Shown here: one piece after another, positions 1 through 6,092 of the stretch
How positions within the stretch are numbered: position 1 is the stretch's first letter
How the letters are laid out: the number at the start of each line of letters is the position of its first letter
Source of the DNA: CAYGUK01 sp964352985
GTDB lineage: Bacteria; Pseudomonadota; Gammaproteobacteria; JAHCLG01
Direction of reading: 5' to 3'
NCBI GenBank assembly: GCA_964352985.1
Contig: CAYGUK010000152.1
Coordinates: forward strand, 1-7,347
DNA length: 7,347 bases
The notes under the pieces: model-generated
What the model saw: only the letters and a program-made list of their open reading frames with translations
Told to the model about the DNA's origin: nothing
Databases searched by the model: none
Translations under genes and position numbers: made by a program

Positions 1-819
1 GCTAGATGCCGAAGAAAATTCTGATTTTGAATTTAAATGTCCAATAATCTGTAGCAGAAAATCGCTTTCTAATTTAATTCCAATATTGAAATTTTCAATA
101 TCCTTAAAATCACGTTTACTTGCTGTTTGCGCTTTAGGTAATCCAAATTGAATTGTATCAATCACACCATCACCTGATAAAATATGTTTTCTATGCGATT
201 GTGGCCCAAGATCGAGTAATTGCAATGCTATAGCGAGTGAATTACCCGTTTCAGCTCTAGTAAGTAAATATTGTATATCTTTATTTTTTTCCGAAGGTTT
301 AGGTAAATGTGAGATTTCTCTATTAATTTTTTGAGCTAAAACGAGAACAGGATGTCTTCGTTTGAATGTTACGATAATCTCAGGGGTGCCAACATATTGT
401 AAATCAGTTCTATATCCTTCAAATTGCATAGAGCATAAAAGTCCGGCTTTATAATTAGCCGAAGTAAATTCGAATCGTCTTTGGAGAATAATTCGAGCAT
501 CAATATAGATACCTGGAAAACTTGCTAAAATATCAATACGAGCAATATCACCTGCTGCAATATATTCACCTTTATCAATTTTATCTTTAATTAAATTGAA
601 ATTCTCTAAATCGCTAGCGTAATCTATAATATCGCAAATTGTTATTCCATGTTTCTTTAATTCAGTAAAACCTGGTTGATTAAATAGACTGGATTGAAAG
701 GTCCAAACTTTAATACGTAAGTTAGGATTGAGATTTTTTGCAAGCAAGGTATTTGCTATAATATTTTTATCTACATCTGAACCGAACCAAATGATATGTA
801 AATCTTCGATGCCAAACAA
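1..819 (-). CDS. TcdA/TcdB-type (GT44-like, DXD-family) glycosyltransferase, 3' end beyond window
   Basis: The frame is open for 273 codons from 819 to the left edge, so the C-terminus is missing. Two blocks recall the sugar-binding glycosyltransferase family that includes clostridial TcdA/TcdB and several effectors. Residues 7-14 read LHIIWFGS (family: hydrophobic-H-x-I/V-W-x-G). Residues 89-110 read AGDIARIDIL...GIYIDARI, aligning with the family's SDxxRxxxL..GGxYxDxD. SGDGVI at 215-220 may match the later nucleotide-sugar loop. Such enzymes move a sugar from UDP-sugar to a protein or other acceptor and often act inside host cells. The second Asp of DXD is Arg here (D107-A108-R109), so activity is uncertain. 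No ATG lies upstream: an in-frame TAA is at 853-855, and the first Met codon is far inside, past the DXD block. TTG at 819-817 is my chosen start because it puts the first motif at residue 7; ATT at 825 is closer to a weak AGG at 832-834. Family assignment is fairly good; substrate and location are unknown. Confidence 0.7.
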   Translation of the reverse strand, partial: MFGIEDLHIIWFGSDVDKNIIANTLLAKNLNPNLRIKVWTFQSSLFNQPGFTELKKHGITICDIIDYASDLENFNLIKDKIDKGEYIAAGDIARIDILASFPGIYIDARIILQRRFEFTSANYKAGLLCSMQFEGYRTDLQYVGTPEIIVTFKRRHPVLVLAQKINREISHLPKPSEKNKDIQYLLTRAETGNSLAIALQLLDLGPQSHRKHILSGDGVIDTIQFGLPKAQTASKRDFKDIENFNIGIKLESDFLLQIIGHLNSKSEFSSASS

Positions 820-924
820 GAGAATAATCTGCCTAGAATTTGAAACTATTAATTAGTATTAAAAATTAATAACTTACATTGTGAGTTACAAGTAAACTAT
901 CGATGATGGTATAAGAAAGAGGTT

Positions 925-952
925 ATTATACATATAATTGTATTTTTTACAA
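925..952 (-). promoter_or_regulatory. Sigma70-like promoter for the glycosyltransferase gene
   Basis: Read on the minus strand, TTGTAA (952-947) is followed after 16 bases by a perfect TATAAT (930-925). Transcription would start near 918 and leave a leader of about 100 bases before the TTG at 819. The -35 box is covered by a perfect inverted repeat, TTGTA-N5-TACAA (938-952), which could be an operator. The leader also contains an AT-only palindrome, TATTAA-AAA-TTAATA (857-871). The rest of 820-1000 is AT-rich and holds no gene. A bulged hairpin at 962-981 lacks a following T-run, so it is not called a terminator of the exporter operon. Confidence 0.55.
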
Positions 953-1000
953 GTACTTTAATCAGTATAATACTTGATTAATTATGATATATTATTGCTA

Positions 1001-2128
1001 TCAATCCAAAGTTTGTCGATAACGCTTAAGTCCTAATAAAATCACCACTAATGTAAAAGCTAGAATTGGCCAGATTTGAAGCATTGTAAGATGAAAACCA
1101 TTTCCTTTTAACATAATACCCCGAACAATTCGCAGAAAATGTGTCAGGGGTAAAATGGATCCTAAATATTGCGCCCACATCGGCATGCCACGAAATGGAA
1201 ACATAAAACCGGATAACAATATTGATGGGAGGAAAAAGAAAAACGTCATTTGCACCGCTTGTAGCTGATTTTTAGCAATAGTTGAAAACATTAATCCTAC
1301 GGATAAATTGGCCGCAATAAAGGGAAGGGTCGCAAAACATAATAAAATAAAACTCCCTTCTAGCGGCACATTAAATAAAATAATCGCCGCTAACATAATA
1401 AGGGCTAATTGAATATATCCAACAATGATATAAGGGACGACTTTACCGACCATCACTTCCAAGGGGCGAACGGGAGTGGCGAGTAAACTTTCCATGGTAC
1501 CGCGTTCTCTTTCGCGAGTGATGGCAAGCGCTGTGATCATCACCATTGTCATGGTTAACACGACACCCATTAAACCAGGGACAATATTATATTGGGTAAT
1601 TAATTCAGGATTATATTTCGCATGCGTCACTAAGTTTACCGGCGAAGGCGATTGCCGTAAATGTCGTAGTGGGCCGACTAAATAAGGATTTAACACTTCT
1701 GTCATTAATACATTAATAGCAGATAAAGCTTGCGCCGTCGCTTGGGGATCCGTTGCATCGGCTTCTAATAATAATTGCGGTCTTTTACCACGGACTAGGT
1801 CGCGCGTAAAATCAGGCGGGATGCGTAACACGAATTGCACATCCCCATCTCGAATCATGCGATCCGCTGTTTTACTGCCAACGACGTTGAGGAAGCGAAA
1901 ATAATCAGTATTTTTCATGCCCATCACAATGGCGCGAGTAAACACGCTTTTATCAGCTTGGCAAATCACAAGGGGTAAATTTTTGGGATTAGTATTAATG
2001 GCATAGCCAAATAATAATAGTTGAATTAAAGGAATCGCAATAATCATCGCAAACGTCGTTTGATCACGGCGCATTTGCACAAACTCTTTAATTACCACTG
2101 CCATTAAGCGATGCCATGTAAATTTCAT
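1001..2128 (-). CDS. ABC-2 type transport permease, YhhJ/YbhR-like
   Basis: This 375-residue inner-membrane subunit would form, as a homodimer, the transport path of the ABC exporter encoded with it. The layout is typical of the ABC-2 family. A cytoplasmic N-terminus with KEFVQMRRD (14-22) precedes TM1 (about 25-44). A large periplasmic domain (about 45-180) follows, then five more TM segments (about 182-203, 232-252, 258-281, 292-311 and 350-367). The coupling stretch RERERGTMESLL (205-216) and the segment LLSGFMFPF (304-312) are hallmarks of this subfamily. The length is normal. It is the last gene of a three-gene operon, and its ATG overlaps the ATPase stop by four bases (ATGA, 2125-2128). 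In-frame TAA just upstream excludes a longer N-terminus. It ends in TGA. Only one permease gene is present, whereas the E. coli ybh cluster has two. The exported compound cannot be read from the sequence. Confidence 0.92.
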   Translation of the reverse strand: MKFTWHRLMAVVIKEFVQMRRDQTTFAMIIAIPLIQLLLFGYAINTNPKNLPLVICQADKSVFTRAIVMGMKNTDYFRFLNVVGSKTADRMIRDGDVQFVLRIPPDFTRDLVRGKRPQLLLEADATDPQATAQALSAINVLMTEVLNPYLVGPLRHLRQSPSPVNLVTHAKYNPELITQYNIVPGLMGVVLTMTMVMITALAITRERERGTMESLLATPVRPLEVMVGKVVPYIIVGYIQLALIMLAAIILFNVPLEGSFILLCFATLPFIAANLSVGLMFSTIAKNQLQAVQMTFFFFLPSILLSGFMFPFRGMPMWAQYLGSILPLTHFLRIVRGIMLKGNGFHLTMLQIWPILAFTLVVILLGLKRYRQTLD

Positions 2129-3054
2129 GAGGTAAAATTATCCTCCGACTGACTGACTAAATGAATAAAGGTATCTTCTAAGTTTGTCGGAATTTGTTCG
2201 AAGCGATGATCGCTATCGACAAAGGGTTTGAAACTTTGTTCCATTAAAATTTTATTTTTACCACTAATGTGGAGTACTTCACCAAAGGTGATGACTTGTT
2301 CTATTGCATCCAGATTTTTTAATTGTTGTGATAAATGGGCGAGATTTTTTCCTGATACTTTAAACGTCACTAAATTGACTTGATCGATCACTTGGCTAAT
2401 AGTCCCTTTCGCTAATAAATTACCATAGGCTAAATAGGCGATGCGATTACAGCGTTCTGCTTCATCCATATAATGCGTTGTGACTAAAGTAGTAATATTT
2501 TTTGTCGATAATAAATGAATGTGATCCCAAAAGGCACGCCTTGCATTGGGATCAACACCTGCTGTTGGTTCATCGAGTAATAATAATTGTGGATCATGTA
2601 ATAGCGCTGCCGCTAATGCTAAACGTTGTTTCCAACCGCCGGATAATTCACCCGCTAATTGTTTTTTTCTTTCAAGTAAACCTAATTCATCAATCGACTG
2701 TAATACTCTTTGTTTGCGGTTTTGAATGCCATAAATGCGGGCAATAAAATCTAAATTTTCATAAATTGATAAGTCTTCATATAAACTAAATTTTTGTGTC
2801 ATATAGCCGACATGTAACTTGATGGTTTCAGTTTCTTGTAAAACATCAAAACCTAATACCGAACCTTCTGCAGAATCGGGTGTGAGTAAACCACAAATCA
2901 TGCGAATGCTGGTGGTTTTTCCACTGCCATTAGGTCCTAAAAAGCCATAAATTTCGCCACGTTTAACTTGTAATGAAAAATTATTGACGACCTTGCGGCC
3001 ATCAAATGATTTATTGACATTTTTAACATCGATAACAAAATCTTCATTACTCAT
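2125..3054 (-). CDS. ABC transporter ATP-binding protein (single NBD, YbhF/RbbA-like, DrrA type)
   Basis: This 309-residue cytoplasmic ATPase powers the exporter. All nucleotide-binding motifs are intact: Walker A GPNGSGKTT (40-48), Q-loop Gln87 in YMTQKFSLY, signature LSGGWKQR (137-144), Walker B LLLLDEPTAGVD with catalytic Glu162, and switch His194 in TTHYMDEAE. The signature and flanking ALLHDP resemble the YbhF/RbbA branch. A C-terminal extension of about 90 residues ends in NLEDTFIHL, as in DrrA-type ATPases. Unlike YbhF and RbbA, which carry two ATPase modules, this protein has one and should work as a dimer. The start at 3054 overlaps the stop of the upstream adaptor gene by four bases (ATGA), with GGTGA just before it as ribosome site. 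The 3' end overlaps the permease in the same way. The motifs make the assignment nearly certain; the substrate is not indicated. Confidence 0.95.
   Translation of the reverse strand: MSNEDFVIDVKNVNKSFDGRKVVNNFSLQVKRGEIYGFLGPNGSGKTTSIRMICGLLTPDSAEGSVLGFDVLQETETIKLHVGYMTQKFSLYEDLSIYENLDFIARIYGIQNRKQRVLQSIDELGLLERKKQLAGELSGGWKQRLALAAALLHDPQLLLLDEPTAGVDPNARRAFWDHIHLLSTKNITTLVTTHYMDEAERCNRIAYLAYGNLLAKGTISQVIDQVNLVTFKVSGKNLAHLSQQLKNLDAIEQVITFGEVLHISGKNKILMEQSFKPFVDSDHRFEQIPTNLEDTFIHLVSQSEDNFTS
2129..2146 (-). promoter_or_regulatory. Strong but distant Shine-Dalgarno of the permease, in a possible hairpin
   Basis: In the transcript, a full GGAGG (2146-2142) lies 13 bases before the permease ATG, longer than the usual 5-9. 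CCTC (2132-2129), directly before the ATG, can pair with GAGG across a 9-base loop and would hide the ribosome site. The site lies inside the end of the ATPase gene, so ribosomes finishing that gene would open it. This fits translational coupling at the ATGA overlap. The pairing is only four bases, so its stability is doubtful. Confidence 0.35.
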
Positions 3055-4013
3055 TTTGTCACCGGATTAAAATAAATTTGCACCGGTTGGCCAGGATGGA
3101 AAAAAGCCATCGCATCATGACTTAATTTTGCTTTGATACGAAAAACTAATTTATAACGAGATTCACGTGAATAAATGACAGGCGGTGTATATTCTGCTTG
3201 CGGAGAAATATAACTAATGTGAGCATGATATAATTTGTTACATCCATCACATTGAATTTGGATATTTTGATTTAATTTTATGGTGCTAAGTTTTGCCTCG
3301 GGAATAAAAAAGATAATGCGTTTATCGACAGGCGCTAAAAATGATAATACCGGTTGAAATGCTGGGATTTGTTCACCTTTACGATAATATGTATCAATAA
3401 TGCGTCCTCCTGTTGGGGCATAAACTATTTTTTGTGAAAGTGTCCATTCTACTTGTGCTAATTTTGCTTTAGCCGCTTCAAGTTTAGCTCTAGCACTGTC
3501 TATTTCATCAATTCTTGCACCGAGTCTTGCGGTAACTAAATTGGATTTGAGTTGTTCGACTTGTTCTAAATCGGCTTTATATTGTGCGAGTGACTCATCA
3601 TAAGTTTGTTTTTGTAATACTTTTTTATCAGAAAGAATTTTATCTCGTTGCATGGTTAATTTGGATAAAGTTAAGAGTGCGATAGCTTTATTGATTTGTG
3701 CTTGTAATGAATCAATTTCGGATGGTCTTAATCCTTTTTGCAGATTCAGTAGATTATGTTTAGCTGCTAACACATTGGCTTTGGCTTCATTGACTTCATC
3801 GAGTTGAGGTTTTGTGATTAAGACAAAGAGTTTTTGTTGGGCATCCACTTTTTCGCCACGGTGAACGGATAAATCAATTAACTCACCGGCAATAGGCGAA
3901 GATAAATATCGAAATTCACCCTCGACATACCCTTGATATTCAGAATCGTGTGATGAGCAAGAATAAAGTGAACTTATTATAAGCGTGTAGAAAACGAGTT
4001 TTAAAAATTTCAT
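3051..4013 (-). CDS. HlyD-family membrane-fusion lipoprotein, YhiI/YbhG-like
   Basis: This 320-residue periplasmic adaptor would link the inner-membrane ABC exporter to an outer-membrane channel. The N-terminus MKFLKLVFYTLIISSLYSC carries a lipobox (LYSC, Cys19), so it is probably a lipoprotein rather than anchored by an uncleaved TM helix. The two halves of a lipoyl/barrel-sandwich fold flank a helical hairpin: about 27-68 (SSPIAGELIDLSVHRGEKV) and about 197-226 (VYAPTGGRIIDTYYRKGEQI). Residues about 70-195 are heptad-rich and Ala/Leu/Lys/Gln-rich, forming the coiled coil. A beta domain follows, with CDGC (255-258) and PQAEYTPPVIYSRESR (271-286), which I recall as typical of this subfamily. 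It is the first gene of the operon and ends in TGA overlapping the ATPase start. The start is fixed by the signal peptide and an in-frame TAA nine bases upstream. AAGGGA lies 13 bases before ATG, rather far for a ribosome site. The family call is firm. Confidence 0.92.
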   Translation of the reverse strand: MKFLKLVFYTLIISSLYSCSSHDSEYQGYVEGEFRYLSSPIAGELIDLSVHRGEKVDAQQKLFVLITKPQLDEVNEAKANVLAAKHNLLNLQKGLRPSEIDSLQAQINKAIALLTLSKLTMQRDKILSDKKVLQKQTYDESLAQYKADLEQVEQLKSNLVTARLGARIDEIDSARAKLEAAKAKLAQVEWTLSQKIVYAPTGGRIIDTYYRKGEQIPAFQPVLSFLAPVDKRIIFFIPEAKLSTIKLNQNIQIQCDGCNKLYHAHISYISPQAEYTPPVIYSRESRYKLVFRIKAKLSHDAMAFFHPGQPVQIYFNPVTK

Positions 4014-4044
4014 TGCTAATTAAATATCCCTTATGCCTATTAGC

Positions 4045-4050
4045 ATTATA
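4045..4050 (-). promoter_or_regulatory. -10 box of the exporter operon promoter
   Basis: On the minus strand a perfect TATAAT sits 31 bases before the adaptor ATG at 4013. It would start transcription near 4038 and give a leader of about 25 bases. No convincing -35 hexamer is found 16-18 bases upstream, nor an extended TG motif. The promoter may therefore be weak or need an activator. It faces away from the plus-strand promoter at 4099-4127. Confidence 0.4.
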
Positions 4051-4074
4051 GCGTTATTTAGTTTAACGACGCTA

Positions 4075-4094
4075 GTCGAGTAGAAAGTGTCGAG
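4075..4094. repeat. Short direct repeat GTCGAG x2 between divergent promoters
   Basis: GTCGAG occurs at 4075-4080 and 4089-4094, 14 bases apart start to start. It sits between the two divergent promoters, upstream of both -10 boxes. A pair of six-base words may be chance. The position would suit a regulator acting on both the exporter operon and the plus-strand gene pair. Confidence 0.2.
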
Positions 4095-4098
4095 ATAA

Positions 4099-4127
4099 TT
4101 GCGGGTGAATTCACTTAACGATACAAT
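4099..4127 (+). promoter_or_regulatory. Sigma70-like promoter of the 4172-5568 gene pair
   Basis: TTGCGG (4099-4104) and TACAAT (4122-4127) are separated by 17 bases. Transcription would start near 4134 and give a leader of about 38 bases before the ATG at 4172. The -35 box matches consensus only at its TTG. No other good promoter lies before the second gene of the pair. Confidence 0.45.
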
Positions 4128-4171
4128 AATCCTATTCTCATGACATGGATAGACATACAAAAGAGGGTTGA

Positions 4172-4594
4172 ATGGAACAACATTTTGCTAAATTAGAAGA
4201 AGATTTCCGATTACTTTCTATAGAACAACGTCTCACGTTATCGACTTATATTCTCAAAACCTTCATTAATTGGCATTTAGATTTGAGGATAATTAATCAA
4301 TTATTAAATCAATCTTTAACAGAAGAATCATTAGAAAAAATAGAGCAAGAACCCGTAGACATTTTAACAGAAGCCAAAGTATATTATCGGATTCGGTTAT
4401 TATCACGCATCAATCGTAATTTAATTAATATCTATTCTAGAAATAGATATGTGCGCGAAACATGGATGACAACGACTAACCATTATTTTGATGGTCAAAA
4501 GCCCATTGATTTAATTTTAAAAGATGATGAAAAAGGTATTGAAAAAATCTTTCAATATCTAGAAAGCTATGTTAACAAGGAACAAGACAAATAA
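4172..4594 (+). CDS. Small protein with Xre/MbcA/ParS-like toxin-binding C-terminal region
   Basis: This is a 140-residue soluble protein. Its C-terminal part (about 97-135: ETWMTTTNHYFDGQKPIDLI, then an acidic loop and a helix ending in YLESYV) matches the pattern W-x-x-T-x-N-x-x-F-x-G-x-x-P. That pattern is typical of the DUF2384/MbcA/ParS domain, which in RES-Xre type toxin-antitoxin pairs binds the toxin. The N-terminal 95 residues are helical and charged, but I cannot point to a clear DNA-binding helix-turn-helix. Start ATG 4172 has AGAGGG four bases upstream. No RES-type or other toxin gene follows. Instead the TAA stop shares its last A with the ATG of an outer-membrane protein gene. 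A classical antitoxin role is therefore not supported by the neighbourhood. It may be a solo regulator or adaptor. Domain call is from pattern memory only. Confidence 0.6.
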   Translation: MEQHFAKLEEDFRLLSIEQRLTLSTYILKTFINWHLDLRIINQLLNQSLTEESLEKIEQEPVDILTEAKVYYRIRLLSRINRNLINIYSRNRYVRETWMTTTNHYFDGQKPIDLILKDDEKGIEKIFQYLESYVNKEQDK

Positions 4595-5568
4595 TGCGTT
4601 ATGTAAAAATATTATTTTTTTTAGTCATTTTATTATCTGCAAATTTTTCATTTGCTGATAGCGATGATCAATCACCGTTATTTACTGGTCCTTTGTTGGC
4701 TGCACCCGGTGATACCCCGCCAGCCGGATCATTTAATTTTGAACCTTATTTTTTTTATACCGATTCATATGGTATTTATAATAACCGAGGTCGAGTTGTC
4801 CCAGTTCCATCTACCTTTACGTCAAATCCGACTTTTGTCTTTATGTATGGTTTGGCAACACATCTTCAATTGCAGTTTGTTGTATCGGCTTATCGAAATT
4901 CAAAAGATGGACAACATTATACAAGCTTAGGTGATCCTAACGTGCAATTAGCTTATCAGTTTTTTGAACAAAAAGATGGAACGATAATTCCTGATTTTAC
5001 CTTTACCGCGCAAGAGTCTTTTCCAATATCAAGATATAAAAATTTAAATCCTGCTAGATTAGGAACTGATGCGATTGGGTCAGGTTCTTATGAAACAACT
5101 TTGAGTTTTAATTTACAAAAACTATTTAAACTATTTGCGACACATTACTTAAATGCGCGATTTAATTTTACGTTGAATTTACCTCATCATGCTAAAGTCA
5201 GTGGGTTTAATACTTATGGTGGTGGGATTGGCACCGCAGGAACAGTTTATCCAGGTCATAGTCGCACATTAGATTTAGGCTTAGAATACACCTTAACCCA
5301 TCATTGGGTGGGCGCGCTCGATATTGTTTTAGTTAAAGGTTCTGGCACAGGCTTTGTTGGTAATCTCGGTGTGTCAGCGAATGGGCTACCTGCTAGCATG
5401 ACGAGTCTTCGTCATCGCCAATTCTCACTTGCACCTGCCATTGAATATAATTTTAATGAAACTTGGGGTGTGATTGGTGGTGTTTGGTTTAGTGTTAATG
5501 GCAAAAATAGCACTGACTTTAAAAGCGCTGTGCTTGCTATTAATTATTATATACCTAAGTTATTTTAA
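4594..5568 (+). CDS. Outer-membrane beta-barrel protein, MetA-pathway/phenol-degradation-like family
   Basis: This is a 324-residue secreted protein. The signal peptide MRYVKILFFLVILLSANFSFA is likely cut after Ala21 (SFA|DSDD). The mature part is rich in aromatic, Gly and alternating polar/hydrophobic stretches typical of outer-membrane strands: FNFEPYFFY, LQLQFVVSAYR, VQLAYQFF, YLNARFNFTLNL, LDLGLEYTLTHHW, GVIGGVWFSVNG, SAVLAINYYIPKLF. It ends in Phe, the usual C-terminal residue for barrel assembly. The GDTPPAGSFNFEPYFFY start and GDPNVQLAYQF block resemble putative transporters annotated under the phenol-degradation MetA family. Real substrates of that family are mostly unknown. The start overlaps the preceding stop by one base (TAATG). 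AAGGAA lies 11 bases upstream within the first gene, so translation is probably coupled. It is not a TolC-type channel. Family call is moderate; outer-membrane location is fairly sure. Confidence 0.8.
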   Translation: MRYVKILFFLVILLSANFSFADSDDQSPLFTGPLLAAPGDTPPAGSFNFEPYFFYTDSYGIYNNRGRVVPVPSTFTSNPTFVFMYGLATHLQLQFVVSAYRNSKDGQHYTSLGDPNVQLAYQFFEQKDGTIIPDFTFTAQESFPISRYKNLNPARLGTDAIGSGSYETTLSFNLQKLFKLFATHYLNARFNFTLNLPHHAKVSGFNTYGGGIGTAGTVYPGHSRTLDLGLEYTLTHHWVGALDIVLVKGSGTGFVGNLGVSANGLPASMTSLRHRQFSLAPAIEYNFNETWGVIGGVWFSVNGKNSTDFKSAVLAINYYIPKLF

Positions 5569-5570
5569 AT

Positions 5571-6092
5571 TTATATAAACGATCGTGATTGTGGATTCGC
5601 TCTAGGGCTGAAAGGTTCCTCTTGAATAACATCATTCACCGATAAATCATCTTCAGTTAAATCCATTGGTTTAGGTTTGTCTGGATGTTCCTCAGTACGT
5701 GATACAAAGTGTCCGATTCGTGAATCTTCGATTAATGGGTTGGATGACGCCACCTGTATTAAGGCGGGATCATGGTTTCTATTAAATTGCTGATACAATC
5801 TTTCGATCTCGGATAATTGGTTTGTGGTACTAATATTAAAAGTACAATTATTATATTGGATCTCTGGAGTAGAAGTAGATTTAACTCTTCTTTGTTGTTT
5901 TTCATCTTGTTCATCAACTCTAACATGAGATTGCAATTGTCGCTGTCTCTCAATTGTTCGTTGGGTAGTATGTGTTTTTCTAGGTTTAGCTTTTTGTTTA
6001 ACAAACTGAAGTCTTATACTGGTTAATTCGTGATTTTCTTCATCCGTTAATACTGCATTATTAGATGCCGCCTTCGCTTCAAGTTTCGCTAA
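5571..6092 (-). pseudogene. Detached C-terminal part of the two-TM protein, after an in-frame TGA
   Basis: Directly after the TGA at 6095-6093, the same frame stays open for 173 sense codons to a TAA at 5573-5571. Such length is unlikely by chance in DNA this rich in A and T. The product would be polar and charged: LAKLEAKAASNN at the start, a basic Lys/Arg/Gln stretch, then an acidic Pro-rich end (PMDLTEDDLSVNDVIQEEPF, then RSFI). It looks like a natural continuation of the tail encoded at 6093-6554. A free-standing gene could start only at a rare codon, such as TTG at 5936 (121 residues) with a poor ribosome site. I therefore read it as the 3' part of one broken gene. Its end lies two bases from the end of the convergent barrel gene, leaving no room for a terminator. 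No function is recognised. Confidence 0.6.

Noticed and set aside
962..981. Intrinsic terminator after the exporter operon
   Set aside because: The bulged hairpin is AT-rich and is not followed by a T-run in the direction of transcription.
1476..1685. Plus-strand open frame opposite the permease gene
   Set aside because: It lies wholly within a well-conserved permease gene on the other strand, and its product has no recognisable domain.
2502..2747. Plus-strand open frame opposite the ATPase gene
   Set aside because: It is antisense to conserved ATPase motifs, including Walker B and the signature, and is best explained as a shadow.
4652..4930. Second plus-strand frame inside the barrel gene
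   Set aside because: It overlaps the signal peptide and strands of a convincing secreted protein; it has no ribosome site of its own that I can support and no known domain.
4594..5568. TolC-like outer-membrane partner for the exporter
   Set aside because: The sequence is a beta-barrel ending in Phe, lacks the long periplasmic helices of TolC, and is transcribed divergently from the exporter.
5759..6026. Short frames on both strands inside the C-terminal part of the split gene
   Set aside because: They are low-complexity and in other phases. The in-phase continuation of the two-TM gene explains the region better.
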